The position numbers were made by a program, and so were the translations under genes. From a virus, in the IMG/VR virus record IMGVR_UViG_3300009408_000001, positions 1 to 64,000 of that record: DNA of 64,000 nucleotides; one strand, written 5' to 3'. Below the pieces are notes generated by a model. The model had not been told where the DNA came from and did no database searches. It was given only the letters and a program-made list of their open reading frames with translations. Positions 8,874 to 16,016 of this stretch are shown here, in pieces; the stretch's first letter is position 1, and each line of letters begins with the position of its first letter.

Positions 8874-9401
8874 ATGGAAACTCAAACCACTCCTGGGTTT
8901 TTTAAACCCCTTGACATTGAGGCGTTACCGTACCAACAATCCGGAAATGGCGAGTATGTTGTTGTCGGAACTACGGGAAGGTACGCTTCAGGTAAAGAAG
9001 TGGGGGTCTATAGGGTTACACACGGCAAGTTGTCACATGTAAAAGACCTTGTAACACGACAAGGAGATATGGGAACGAGTTATGGCGTGGTAGTGGCTAT
9101 CTCCGAGGAAGGCAACTATGTTGCTGTAGGTACTCAAGTAAAGAGTGCTGTCCGAGTGGATATCTACGTTGGCGAGGGTTTGTGGGAACACGCATCTACG
9201 GTGTACATCACCAGTGCGGACTATCGCAAAACAAAACTAAAGGTAACCTCTACCGGGGGTGTCGTGTATTCTTACGATGGCAACCCACACCTTACGTGTG
9301 GACCTCGTCGTGTGAACATGCGAAACTTGCTCGGGGTTGCATACCTCATGGGCTGCATTGGTGCAGTCCTTCATCAATTAGTTCTAACAGCCTTTCCATA
9401 G
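8874..9401 (+). CDS. Beta-propeller-like protein with C-terminal membrane anchor
   Basis: A 175-residue protein; AAGGAAGACGAC precedes the ATG. Blade-like motifs include SGNGEYVVVGTTGRYASG and SYGVVVAISEEGNYVAVGTQ. The C-terminus has a membrane-helix-like segment at about residues 149-172 (LLGVAYLMGCIGAVLHQLVL). The build is the same as its upstream neighbour's, so the two are likely diverged duplicates. Confidence 0.65.
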   Translation: METQTTPGFFKPLDIEALPYQQSGNGEYVVVGTTGRYASGKEVGVYRVTHGKLSHVKDLVTRQGDMGTSYGVVVAISEEGNYVAVGTQVKSAVRVDIYVGEGLWEHASTVYITSADYRKTKLKVTSTGGVVYSYDGNPHLTCGPRRVNMRNLLGVAYLMGCIGAVLHQLVLTAFP

Positions 9402-9409
9402 GAGACATC

Positions 9410-9661
9410 ATGGCAAAGTCCGAAGTCAAGAAGAACATCCCCGTTACAAAAACAAAGCCGAAGAAGACCCCACTCGGTTCCATGGTCGCTGGGTTAGTCC
9501 GAGAAGGGTTAAGTAAGTACCTGAAGACGGGTGGTGTGATTGCGATCCTGGTCGTGTCCGCACTGTATCTAACCGCATCTACCGTTTGTGACCTCAACCC
9601 TGAAATCACAGCGTGTGTTTACGTGAGTGATTCTATTCCAGCACCTACACTGGAACCATAG
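9410..9661 (+). CDS. Small membrane protein with basic N-terminus
   Basis: An 83-residue frame preceded by AGGAGACATC. The first 22 residues are Lys-rich (VKKNIPVTKTKPKK), followed by a membrane helix at about residues 42-57 (VIAILVVSALYLTAS) and an acidic, Cys-containing tail. The positive-inside rule predicts a cytoplasmic N-terminus. It closes the propeller operon and is followed by a terminator. Family unknown. Confidence 0.65.
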   Translation: MAKSEVKKNIPVTKTKPKKTPLGSMVAGLVREGLSKYLKTGGVIAILVVSALYLTASTVCDLNPEITACVYVSDSIPAPTLEP

Positions 9662-9669
9662 TAAGTGAG

Positions 9670-9697
9670 CCGCTGACTTATAGTCAGTGGTTTTTTA
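9670..9697 (+). terminator. Intrinsic terminator
   Basis: Stem CCGCTGACT (9670-9678) / AGTCAGTGG (9682-9690) with one G-T pair, loop TAT, then six T. The T-tract is followed directly by ATGC, the tail shared by one class of terminators in this window. Confidence 0.9.
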
Positions 9698-9714
9698 TGC
9701 CGCATGCTGGTATT

Positions 9715-9828
9715 ATGAACCCACTTAGGAGAAACACGCATGACGACGACCGTGTGGCCAAGATTGCAGTTGCTGCAACACTGGAAGGTATCGAACTGGC
9801 ACGACTGGTAAATACCCATGCTAGTTAA
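9715..9828 (+). CDS. Possible small protein
   Basis: A 37-residue frame (MNPLRRNTHDDD...) with normal amino-acid texture but only a weak ribosome site. A second ATG at 9740 in another frame has a good AGGAG spacing but gives only 23 Trp/Gln/His-rich residues. At most one of the two is likely real; the longer frame looks more protein-like. The 83 bases from its end to the next gene hold no feature I can support. Confidence 0.25.
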   Translation: MNPLRRNTHDDDRVAKIAVAATLEGIELARLVNTHAS

Positions 9829-9911
9829 CAGAGAACCACACTGGCAGCACTTAGAGATATTCTTTTCACATAGACGTAATGTCTAACACACTGGTAAACA
9901 GAGGAAGTAAA

Positions 9912-10613
9912 ATGGGCGACAACGACGAAGTAACAATCGAACACCCTCGGGACGAAGGCATGTATGTGTTCACCTACTCTACTGCGGAGCATGGCGTAAC
10001 TTCACTACGGGTTATGGATAAGAAGTTTAAAGTACCACCGAAGTCAGCCACAATGATAGTAAGGGAGAAAACGAATTACTTCCACATCATCCGACAGGAC
10101 GGTGAGGGGTTCTTGGTGGAGCAGGGTGTACCCACTCGCCTGTATCCTTGGGCAGGCGATATACTGGTCGATTACAATGGGGACGGAGGTGTACTGACTC
10201 TGGACGATGTTGGTTTGTCTACCTTCCGATTACCCAACGGGATCAAATACCCAGTTTATGACACTTGTGTGGAGGAAGCCGTTGCAGTTAGACGGTACGG
10301 TACCATCCTGTGTATTGTTGGTAGTACAGGTCAGGTGGCTTTCATTGACATGCTGGACTTTAGGGTGTTGTCGGTAGTTCAGATGGAAACACCTCTAGAG
10401 TACAGATGTGTCTTCTTAGCCAAAGAAGACATGTTCGGCCGTATTTCGGTAACACAGATGTCTAAGCCAATGCCAGGAAGTAGTTTGTCAATGAACTACA
10501 ACTTTACATCGTTTCACTTAATCCCTGGTTGGTGGAGTGGAAAGAAGGTAAGTCGGTATCTGATGTCTAAGTTTGTTTCAGCCGTGTACCGTGTACGCGG
10601 GTTCTTCAGATAG
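9912..10613 (+). CDS. Hypothetical beta-rich protein
   Basis: I use the ATG at 9912 because AGAGGAAGTAAA precedes it; an in-frame ATG 11 codons upstream has no ribosome site. The 233-residue soluble product is beta-rich, with a repeat-like alternation of Gly and Asp turns (VDYNGDGGVLTLDDVG; YGTILCIVGSTGQVAFID) reminiscent of WD/FG-GAP propeller blades but without the canonical motif. The C-terminus is basic (SKFVSAVYRVRGFFR) and possibly amphipathic. It ends 8 bp before a strong terminator. Confidence 0.6.
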   Translation: MGDNDEVTIEHPRDEGMYVFTYSTAEHGVTSLRVMDKKFKVPPKSATMIVREKTNYFHIIRQDGEGFLVEQGVPTRLYPWAGDILVDYNGDGGVLTLDDVGLSTFRLPNGIKYPVYDTCVEEAVAVRRYGTILCIVGSTGQVAFIDMLDFRVLSVVQMETPLEYRCVFLAKEDMFGRISVTQMSKPMPGSSLSMNYNFTSFHLIPGWWSGKKVSRYLMSKFVSAVYRVRGFFR

Positions 10614-10621
10614 CATGAACA

Positions 10622-10649
10622 GGAGGCCCTTAACGGGGCCTCCTTTTTT
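10622..10649 (+). terminator. Intrinsic terminator, GGAGGCCC class
   Basis: Stem GGAGGCCC (10622-10629) / GGGCCTCC (10636-10643) followed by six T and the tail CTTTGCCGTTTCAGCC. Close copies of this hairpin occur at about 20229, 41973, 42455, 60851, 61252 and 61674, usually just before a copy of the promoter motif. Confidence 0.92.
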
Positions 10650-10671
10650 CTTTGCCGTTTCAGCCATTATT

Positions 10672-10710
10672 AAGAACCATATTACCCTAATGATAACACG
10701 CCCGTGTTAT
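10672..10710 (+). promoter_or_regulatory. CATATTACC promoter motif with stem-loop (copy 1)
   Basis: AAGAACCATATTACCCTAATG is followed by ATAACAC (10693-10699), loop GCCC, GTGTTAT (10704-10710), an AT-rich spacer and GGAGATTTAAATT before the ATG at 10734. Homologous blocks stand before at least ten other genes in the window. The conserved core resembles the TATATTAC early promoter element reported for phiKZ. The inverted repeat would lie near the 5' end of the transcript. Confidence 0.75.
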
Positions 10711-10733
10711 TTAAATTTTTGGAGATTTAAATT

Positions 10734-11183
10734 ATGTCTGATGTTAAATTGTATTTGGTTCGGGGTCTACCTGGTTCAGGTAAGACCACACATGCCCATA
10801 ATAGAATCGCTGCCTTCAATGGGTCTGCGGTACTGGTCGAAGCCGACCAGTTCTTCATGAAAGGAGGACTGTACGTCTTCGACCCAAAAAGACTTAAGGA
10901 AGCACATGCGTGGTGCCTCTCCGAGGCACATCGCCACCTCCTACTTGGGAGTGACGTGTACGTGGCAAACACGTTCATCCAAACGTGGGAGATGGCACCC
11001 TATGTTAAACTGGGATTTCCGACCACGGTACTCTCCTGCAAGGGTGAGTTCACCTCGGTACACGATGTACCTCAACATGCGATCGACCGCATGAAGGAAC
11101 GATGGGACTCTGACGAGGCGATTGCCAAAGCGTTAAGGCCAGTCATGGAAATGACAAAGGCCCTTCGTGCGATTGAGGTATAG
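10734..11183 (+). CDS. P-loop kinase of the polynucleotide kinase-like AAA_33 type
   Basis: A 149-residue P-loop protein. The Walker A motif GLPGSGKTT lies at residues 11-19, and a phosphate-acceptor-side acidic motif VEADQFF follows at about 35-41. The segment YVANTFIQTWEMAPYV and the C-terminal helix VPQHAIDRMKERW match the compact kinases related to T4 polynucleotide kinase and N4BP2-like proteins. It probably phosphorylates a nucleic acid 5' end or a nucleotide; substrate unknown. It sits alone between a strong promoter motif and the next leader, suggesting early independent expression and possibly a part in RNA or DNA repair. Confidence 0.85.
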   Translation: MSDVKLYLVRGLPGSGKTTHAHNRIAAFNGSAVLVEADQFFMKGGLYVFDPKRLKEAHAWCLSEAHRHLLLGSDVYVANTFIQTWEMAPYVKLGFPTTVLSCKGEFTSVHDVPQHAIDRMKERWDSDEAIAKALRPVMEMTKALRAIEV

Positions 11184-11185
11184 TA

Positions 11186-11252
11186 CACCGTGACCATGAG
11201 CAATTGTGCCCATGGCGCATTGATATATTACTGCTCTTACTGAGCAAAGGAT
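11186..11252 (+). promoter_or_regulatory. Leader region with diverged promoter motif and GAGC hairpin
   Basis: This 5' region contains ATGAGCAATTG, also found in the leader at 62225, then GATATATTAC, and a small hairpin GCTC (11233-11236) TTACT GAGC (11242-11245). The 20-mer GCTCTTACTGAGCAAAGGAT at 11233-11252 occurs identically at 36143-36162 before another gene and carries the ribosome site AAAGGAT. The hairpin immediately before the ribosome site could modulate translation. Confidence 0.5.
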
Positions 11253-11258
11253 TTAAAC

Positions 11259-12164
11259 ATGCATACATTCACAAGCTGGACAGCAGAAACCGTGCTATCG
11301 GATAACTTCTGGGAAGAGCTGAATGCCACCGCCCCTAGTCTGTTCGGGGAGGTTAAGGCCGCCTTTAGCGGGAACTACTTCCACCTTCTTCCCGAGTTGG
11401 CAGCCGATGTAATGGTGGCTTACAGCTCGCCGTGTACGATCCCATCTGCTTCCCCAGCACCAGCTGGGACTAAGGTCCCCCTCGCCTCCACCATCGGGCG
11501 TGCGGGAGGAAGCATCGTAGGCCGAGTTCGTTTAGCAAAGTATCAGTATCCTCCACAGGTCATCGAGATCATCCTCACCGGTGGTGGCAGTCTGAGAATC
11601 CAGGAGGCCCTGAAGGCGAATGGAGACACTTCCCTGACACACATACGTCAAGTCCTCACAGGCAAGTGGTCCAAATACCCCGTACAGTACCTAGCCAAAT
11701 TGCACGTTAAGTCCAAACCGACAGTATCCCCAGAGGACAAACGGGCCATGCTGGAGGCCATGGGTGGTGATCTCGGGACAATGGGGGCATTGCCTTTACG
11801 GGAGGCGGCGGAGTACTTCGCCGCAAAAACAATGGGGCCTGTGATGGCCCAGCTGATGAACACTATGTTCGAAGGAGACGACTTCGTGCCGTCACCCAAA
11901 CTGCTAGAGAAGGCAAATGAATTCTCATTAGCAGTATGTGTAGACAAACTGCTAATTAGTGAATGGGTATCCTTTTATGAGGAGAACAAGACATACGTCG
12001 AGGTGGCAGGTGGTGCGGCAGTACCACTTATTACAGAAGTACCAGAGGAAAACGATGGGGGTACGACAGTACCTCCAGCCGAAGGAACCCCGACGGAAAA
12101 GAATGCGAAACTTGACGATGAACTAATTGAAGCATTGCGGGACAGTATGTCCGGTAGGAAGTAA
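11259..12164 (+). CDS. Hypothetical protein with acidic C-terminal tail
   Basis: A 301-residue soluble protein between a structured leader and a terminator, so a single-gene transcription unit. It has an N-terminal helical region, a Pro/Ala-rich linker near residue 65 (SPAPAGTKVP), a Gly-rich stretch, a mainly helical core and a flexible acidic Thr/Pro/Glu tail from about residue 255. Residues about 85-145 (KYQYPPQVIEIILTGGGSLRIQEAL...HIRQVLTGKW) could form a DNA-binding helix-turn-helix, but this is weak. Family unknown. Confidence 0.65.
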   Translation: MHTFTSWTAETVLSDNFWEELNATAPSLFGEVKAAFSGNYFHLLPELAADVMVAYSSPCTIPSASPAPAGTKVPLASTIGRAGGSIVGRVRLAKYQYPPQVIEIILTGGGSLRIQEALKANGDTSLTHIRQVLTGKWSKYPVQYLAKLHVKSKPTVSPEDKRAMLEAMGGDLGTMGALPLREAAEYFAAKTMGPVMAQLMNTMFEGDDFVPSPKLLEKANEFSLAVCVDKLLISEWVSFYEENKTYVEVAGGAAVPLITEVPEENDGGTTVPPAEGTPTEKNAKLDDELIEALRDSMSGRK

Positions 12165-12170
12165 CAGGAT

Positions 12171-12200
12171 AAAGGGGCCCTTCGGGGCCTCTTTATTTTT
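12171..12200 (+). terminator. Intrinsic terminator with UUCG loop
   Basis: Ten-pair stem AAAGGGGCCC (12171-12180) / GGGCCTCTTT (12185-12194), one G-T pair, closing a TTCG tetraloop, followed by ATTTTTT and the usual TGCCGTTTCAGCC tail. Confidence 0.9.
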
Positions 12201-12219
12201 TGCCGTTTCAGCCATTATT

Positions 12220-12258
12220 AAGAACCACATTACCTTAATGATAACACACCCGTGTTAT
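12220..12258 (+). promoter_or_regulatory. CATATTACC-type promoter motif with stem-loop (copy 2)
   Basis: AAGAACCACATTACCTTAATG, then ATAACAC (12241-12247), loop ACCC, GTGTTAT (12252-12258), spacer and GGAGATTTACC before the ATG at 12281. Nearly identical to copy 1 except for the loop. Confidence 0.75.
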
Positions 12259-12280
12259 TTATTCTAAATGGAGATTTACC

Positions 12281-12495
12281 ATGGTTAAATCCAGCAATGG
12301 CACAACCACCACCCCATTTACTTTAACGGTTTGGAAGGCATTATTCCAAACACCCGTGAAAGGGTAGTTAATAGCATCGGCGTCCTCGTTGTGAAAGACA
12401 ATGACGTTTACGAGTTGGTCGGGGTAGCGAGGGGTGGATCCGAAGAGCAGTACCTTCTGGATCGCCGCCGTTTGCAAACCCTCTTAAGACTTTAA
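12281..12495 (+). pseudogene. Small early gene with an apparent -1 frame disruption
   Basis: A full promoter and GGAG ribosome site lead to ATG GTT AAA, but that frame stops after 28 codons at 12365-12367. The overlapping third frame is open from just after codon 2 to the TAA at 12493-12495 and looks protein-coding over its last 58 codons (FNGLEGIIPNTRERVV..., ending DRRRLQTLLRL) yet has no start codon. Restoring one A in the run AAATCC at 12286-12291 would join the ATG to this frame and give a product of about 71 residues. This is either a real frameshift or a homopolymer sequencing error. Confidence 0.6.
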
Positions 12496-12531
12496 CTGCC
12501 CCGTGAATAAACCATGGGGTTATTGGAGTAT

Positions 12532-13095
12532 ATGACGATGGGGACCAAGAAGTTACCGTTAGCGGTACTTGGCGAAATCCTATCCCCTACATCAAAGTCA
12601 CATGACCTGCACCTATCGGAGGACAGGTCTACTTTTCTGTCGGTAGTTACCCTAGAGGGGTCTAACGTTAGAAAGGTAAGGACATTCCATGATGATGGGT
12701 ATGGGTATCGTGAACAAGGTACGATCGGGGTAGCTGATCCAGAGAGCTACAGAGGGGCAAGCTTCGCAACACACTGTGCAATGACAACGGGTGGTGCATA
12801 TGCCCTAGTCGGGTCTAGGATAAGTTCTGGACTGGTCCAGGTTCCGTCTCTCATCCTCTTTTGTAGGGATAGGGGTCGTTGGACAAAAACGTTTGAAGCC
12901 ATATTGCCACATGAGAAACCCGTTGAATCCAGCATGTATTCGCTAGGTGTTATGTCTGGCGGTACACACGTTTGGATGACGGTTAAATTCCGTGGGGATA
13001 ATCACCTCACAAAACATGTGTACATTTACACCGATGAATACGGATGGCACAAGTCCTCCGTATCAAAGGTACTACAGGAGAAGAAGTATGTTTGA
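12532..13095 (+). CDS. Hypothetical beta-rich, propeller-like protein
   Basis: The start is uncertain among ATGs at 12514, 12532 and 12538; GGAG at 12525 favours the latter two. The roughly 187-residue product has blade-like units (DLHLSEDRSTFLSVVTLEGS; ATHCAMTTGGAYALVGSRIS; SLGVMSGGTHVWMTVKF) with hydrophobic strands between Gly/Asp turns, like the FG-GAP-type proteins nearby. It overlaps the next gene by 8 bp, so the two are probably coupled and might form one propeller. Confidence 0.6.
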   Translation: MTMGTKKLPLAVLGEILSPTSKSHDLHLSEDRSTFLSVVTLEGSNVRKVRTFHDDGYGYREQGTIGVADPESYRGASFATHCAMTTGGAYALVGSRISSGLVQVPSLILFCRDRGRWTKTFEAILPHEKPVESSMYSLGVMSGGTHVWMTVKFRGDNHLTKHVYIYTDEYGWHKSSVSKVLQEKKYV

Positions 13096-13972
13096 TTTAG
13101 AAAAAATGCAACGCACATTACCCGGTATTGCCAGTGACGTTTTAGGGGGGCAGCCGGATGGGATTGCTAACTCCGTAATCCTGGATGACACGCTAGGTTA
13201 TGGCCTTCCAATCGCGTACCTACAGGGTGAGTACGCTGAGGTATATTTCTACCACGAAGATTGTAACACGATTTCCTTCCTTAGAACCATCCCACTTAAA
13301 ATGGTACCCAACCCAGTGGATCTTGACATTGTTGATGACATGCTGATCGTCGTTGGTGAAAGCCTGGTCTTTATCTTGGACCTTGTTACTGGCGGGGTTA
13401 TCCGAGAACTCACCATGGGTCGAGCCCTCTTCGGTTGCATTAGCGAGGAGAACGCCGCTAACATTGCATTGACCACCACATCAGAGGGGGATGGCAGCGT
13501 GAACGGTGGTAGTGCCAACTATGACACCTTGGACATCATTGATGCGGGTACAGGGGAGTTGGTTTACTCTCCCTACTTACCAGAGGGTATGTCGACCTTG
13601 GGCGTGACACAGGTAAGTGGTGGCGGATTTGCGGTGGAGATGTCACCGGACGATATGTGTTCCAGTCGTATCGTAGTACCCGTTTACCAGAACAAACAGG
13701 GTGTTTGGAAAACACTACCCATGGGTATTCCAAAGTACGGGGTGGTTGGTAGTGAGCCACTGTTTAAGTCCGCCAGTATGGAGATTTTAGAGGCTTCCAG
13801 TCTTGCAGATACAGACTGTTACGCATACTGCCTCACCGACGACGCCAACGTCACTTGGATCTGGTTCTGTACTGAAGGTGGAAATGCGATGCCTCCCACT
13901 GCTGTCAGACGTGGAGAAAAGTGGCCTGTATGGCTCACGCACGCGCTCGGTTACGATGAGTCTGGCAAGTAA
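13088..13972 (+). CDS. Hypothetical beta-propeller-like protein
   Basis: The ATG at 13088 is preceded by AGGAGAAGAAGT inside the upstream gene. The 294-residue product is acidic and beta-rich with repeated strand patterns (VDLDIVDDMLIVVGESLVFILDLVTG; ISEENAANIALTTTSEGDG; VSGGGFAVEMSPDD), consistent with a six- or seven-blade propeller lacking strict FG-GAP calcium motifs. No signal peptide or membrane segment. It is one of the propeller-like series in this window. Confidence 0.6.
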   Translation: MFDLEKMQRTLPGIASDVLGGQPDGIANSVILDDTLGYGLPIAYLQGEYAEVYFYHEDCNTISFLRTIPLKMVPNPVDLDIVDDMLIVVGESLVFILDLVTGGVIRELTMGRALFGCISEENAANIALTTTSEGDGSVNGGSANYDTLDIIDAGTGELVYSPYLPEGMSTLGVTQVSGGGFAVEMSPDDMCSSRIVVPVYQNKQGVWKTLPMGIPKYGVVGSEPLFKSASMEILEASSLADTDCYAYCLTDDANVTWIWFCTEGGNAMPPTAVRRGEKWPVWLTHALGYDESGK

Positions 13973-14057
13973 CACAGTACGTACGCGTACGGTGGTATTT
14001 ACCACAATCGCTCTACTCCTGGTGTGGGTAGGGCTTCCTTGGGTACTAACAGAATAG
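13956..14057 (+). CDS. Tiny single-span membrane protein
   Basis: A 33-residue frame overlapping the end of the previous gene by 17 bp. A basic head (MSLASNTVRTRT) precedes one membrane helix at about residues 13-30 (VVFTTIALLLVWVGLPWV). The ribosome site is weak. It is the first of two consecutive minimal membrane peptides. Confidence 0.4.
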   Translation: MSLASNTVRTRTVVFTTIALLLVWVGLPWVLTE

Positions 14058-14064
14058 GACGGTT

Positions 14065-14160
14065 ATGAAAGGGTTACTTGTAAACCAGGTGTGGCAGTGG
14101 GCACATGTTGGGGTGGTGGTGGTGTATTTAGTCATCACGGCCATTTGGAAGTTAGTATGA
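14065..14160 (+). CDS. Tiny single-span membrane protein
   Basis: A 31-residue frame with AGGACGGTT upstream. MKGLLVNQVWQWAH is followed by a strongly hydrophobic helix VGVVVVYLVITAIW. Its TGA overlaps the next start (ATGA), which supports expression as part of the operon. Confidence 0.45.
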   Translation: MKGLLVNQVWQWAHVGVVVVYLVITAIWKLV

Positions 14161-14480
14161 ACACGATACTCTCTGGATTCCCGAAGGGTCTACGCTGTAT
14201 CGGGCTTTCCGAAGAAAGAGTCTACTTAGACTACCTGCCGTCACGGGGGGTGTCATTGCAGGTAGACGAAGTTCGGATGCACCTTCGGGTCTCTGAAGAA
14301 GATGCAACAACCTACGTTGCTACACGAAGTAACATGGGAGAAGTGGACTTGACAGTCCGAATCAGTACAACGGGTATTCGTTCTAGAGAGAGGTTCATCA
14401 CTTCTATGGATATCCAATCATTTTTGAACCACGTCGAAGGAACTTTTACCTTCGCACTAAACCGTATACCAAGAGGATAA
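14157..14480 (+). CDS. Hypothetical small soluble protein
   Basis: A 107-residue protein whose ATG overlaps the preceding stop. It is a mixed alpha/beta sequence with many Arg and Glu (VRMHLRVSEED; ISTTGIRSRERF), with no membrane segment and no recognised family. It is followed within two bases by the next gene, using the ribosome site AAGAGGATAAC. Confidence 0.6.
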   Translation: MNTILSGFPKGLRCIGLSEERVYLDYLPSRGVSLQVDEVRMHLRVSEEDATTYVATRSNMGEVDLTVRISTTGIRSRERFITSMDIQSFLNHVEGTFTFALNRIPRG

Positions 14481-14481
14481 C

Positions 14482-15387
14482 ATGACACATAACGAAAGCA
14501 ACATCACGAACGTAACCCCAGAAATGGTAGAAGAACTGGAAAACGAAGGGATTGGGAGCCTGTGTGAAAGTAACGAACCGCACTATCCGCCACTGAATGT
14601 CAGTGAACACAGTCCTGCCCTTCAACAACACCTCGAGGCACTGGAGGACCGTACTTACTTCGGCGGTTTGGATGCTGCGCCATGGCAGGTAGAGGACTTC
14701 ATTACCGAAGACGAATGGTTGTACAACGAAGATCCCACCGATGCGACACAGGGGTTGTCACTGTATGGTCGTCCCGATTATGGTATCGCCGCTGGCTCAC
14801 AGGGGCAGGTACTTAGACTGACCTTCGTACATGATGGCAAGGAAATTGGTACCGTTGAAAACGGCATCATGTCACAGGACCGTAATGGGAAGATCCTTGT
14901 GGATACCCGTAAGGGTCTGGTAATGTTGATTCGTCGTTCATTTGGCTCCCCAATCTGGGGCGGACAGACTACTACCGGACTGCATACTCGGCAGACAGTA
15001 ACCCTGTACCAGTACAATGTGACCTATCAGGATGAGCCCGGCTGTGTAGATACCCTCGGGTCGTACACCTTTGACATGGGGGAAGACATGCGGTACAACG
15101 GCCTTTCTGTACTTGGTCTGGAACGCATTGCGGATTACATGGACGTCTGGGATTCTGCTCACCACACAGTGGGGCATACCTTGTCAGACGCTGGTAAAGC
15201 CGAGTTGGCTATGATAGTCCAGAACCAGATCAGTGAGATCATTGCTCCCTTCCAGGTGGTTATCTCCCCTATTGTTCCAGGCAGAGAACGCACTTGGCAC
15301 ACTGTCCCAGTAGCGATTAAGGGTTTAGAACCTGACTTTGCCAGTAAACGCATTGGGCTTACACAGTCAAAGCACCGGGCGAAGTAA
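14482..15387 (+). CDS. Hypothetical protein, 301 aa
   Basis: A soluble, acidic protein preceded by AGAGGATAAC. The N-terminal 60 residues are highly polar (Asn, Glu, Ser), and the rest is mixed alpha/beta with a Gly-rich strand region (LYGRPDYGIAAGSQGQ) and a basic C-terminus (SKRIGLTQSKHRAK). No membrane segments and no recognised motif. It lies in an operon of small membrane and unknown proteins. Confidence 0.65.
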   Translation: MTHNESNITNVTPEMVEELENEGIGSLCESNEPHYPPLNVSEHSPALQQHLEALEDRTYFGGLDAAPWQVEDFITEDEWLYNEDPTDATQGLSLYGRPDYGIAAGSQGQVLRLTFVHDGKEIGTVENGIMSQDRNGKILVDTRKGLVMLIRRSFGSPIWGGQTTTGLHTRQTVTLYQYNVTYQDEPGCVDTLGSYTFDMGEDMRYNGLSVLGLERIADYMDVWDSAHHTVGHTLSDAGKAELAMIVQNQISEIIAPFQVVISPIVPGRERTWHTVPVAIKGLEPDFASKRIGLTQSKHRAK

Positions 15388-15390
15388 CCC

Positions 15391-15675
15391 GTGTTCATCA
15401 ACCTATCAGAGTTAGAGCTTGCTTCTGAAAACGTAGAAGCTACGGTATATACTCTGACCTCACCCGGTGGTAAAGACGCGCGGTTGTGTATAACCTATAT
15501 CAAGATGGGAGACACCGCATTGGAACCGGTAACCGTGCACGGGGTGGATGCGTTCGCCGCAGAAGAAACAAAGGAAAGAAAAGAAGCCCTGTATGCCATC
15601 GCAACAACCGGCGTACAGGAAACAACCGGATTCACAGTCAATATAACGGACTGGCTGGATGTTTTAAAGTCCTAG
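15391..15675 (+). CDS. Hypothetical small protein with GTG start
   Basis: A 94-residue protein that must begin at the GTG at 15391, three bases after the upstream stop. It is beta-rich at the N-terminus (VYTLTSPGGKDARLCITYIKMG) with a charged central helix (EETKERKEALYAIA). Function unknown. Its stop lies inside the 14-bp palindrome CCTAGGTACCTAGG. Confidence 0.55.
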   Translation: MFINLSELELASENVEATVYTLTSPGGKDARLCITYIKMGDTALEPVTVHGVDAFAAEETKERKEALYAIATTGVQETTGFTVNITDWLDVLKS

Positions 15676-15710
15676 GTACCTAGGCAACCTCACCGGTTGG
15701 TTTAACCGGT
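15671..15710 (+). other. Palindrome and hairpin between genes
   Basis: CCTAGGTACCTAGG (15671-15684) is a perfect 14-bp palindrome overlapping a stop codon, and ACCGGTT (15692-15698) / AACCGGT (15704-15710) forms a 7-bp stem just before the ribosome site of the next gene. There is no T-tract, so an mRNA processing or stability element is more likely than a terminator. Confidence 0.5.
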
Positions 15711-15729
15711 AACTTAAAGGAGTAACACA

Positions 15730-15960
15730 ATGTTTGACCGATGTAAGAGTGCGACAACCGTACCAGAAACTGGCGCATTTGCGGATTACCTACTGTACAC
15801 CCTGTTTGCTGTACTGTCAATGGTGTTAAGCGGGTGGTGTGCACTAGTACGTGCCTGTATCTACAAGAAGACAGTCCTGGCTGTATTGGGGGTTGTCGTA
15901 CTGCCTCTCGTGGTAGGCGTCATGGTACAACCACTCTATGTTTTCCTATTCGGGAAATAA
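15730..15960 (+). CDS. Small two-span membrane protein
   Basis: A 76-residue protein preceded by AAAGGAGTAACACA. Two hydrophobic helices span about residues 18-42 and 49-72 with a short basic loop (YKK) between, so both ends probably face the periplasm. Family unknown. A terminator follows immediately. Confidence 0.65.
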   Translation: MFDRCKSATTVPETGAFADYLLYTLFAVLSMVLSGWCALVRACIYKKTVLAVLGVVVLPLVVGVMVQPLYVFLFGK

Positions 15961-15966
15961 TCCAAC

Positions 15967-15995
15967 ATGACTGCCCTTTGGGCGGTCATTTTTTA
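15967..15995 (+). terminator. Intrinsic terminator
   Basis: Ten-pair stem ATGACTGCCC (15967-15976) / GGGCGGTCAT (15980-15989), including one G-T pair, loop TTT, then TTTTTTATT. Confidence 0.92.
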
Positions 15996-16016
15996 TTGTA
16001 CTCAGGAGTAATGAAC

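Noticed and set aside
9182-9661. 159-codon plus-strand frame
   Set aside because: Only its last 83 codons (from 9410, with an AGGAG site) look like a gene; the upstream part overlaps the propeller-like gene at 8874 in another frame.
11186-11258. GATATATTAC at 11222-11231 as an exact phiKZ early promoter
   Set aside because: It matches TATATTAC, but the block lacks the A-rich upstream part and the following stem-loop in the usual place. Kept only as a possible diverged leader.
12281-12367. Programmed -1 frameshifting in the 12281 gene
   Set aside because: GGTTAAA in the reading frame does not give the X-XXY-YYZ slippery pattern and the new frame would start after only three codons, so mutation or sequencing error is simpler.
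15834-16010. Extended N-terminus of the 831-aa gene
   Set aside because: The frame is open upstream but crosses a small membrane gene and a strong terminator; the start at 16017 has the ribosome site.
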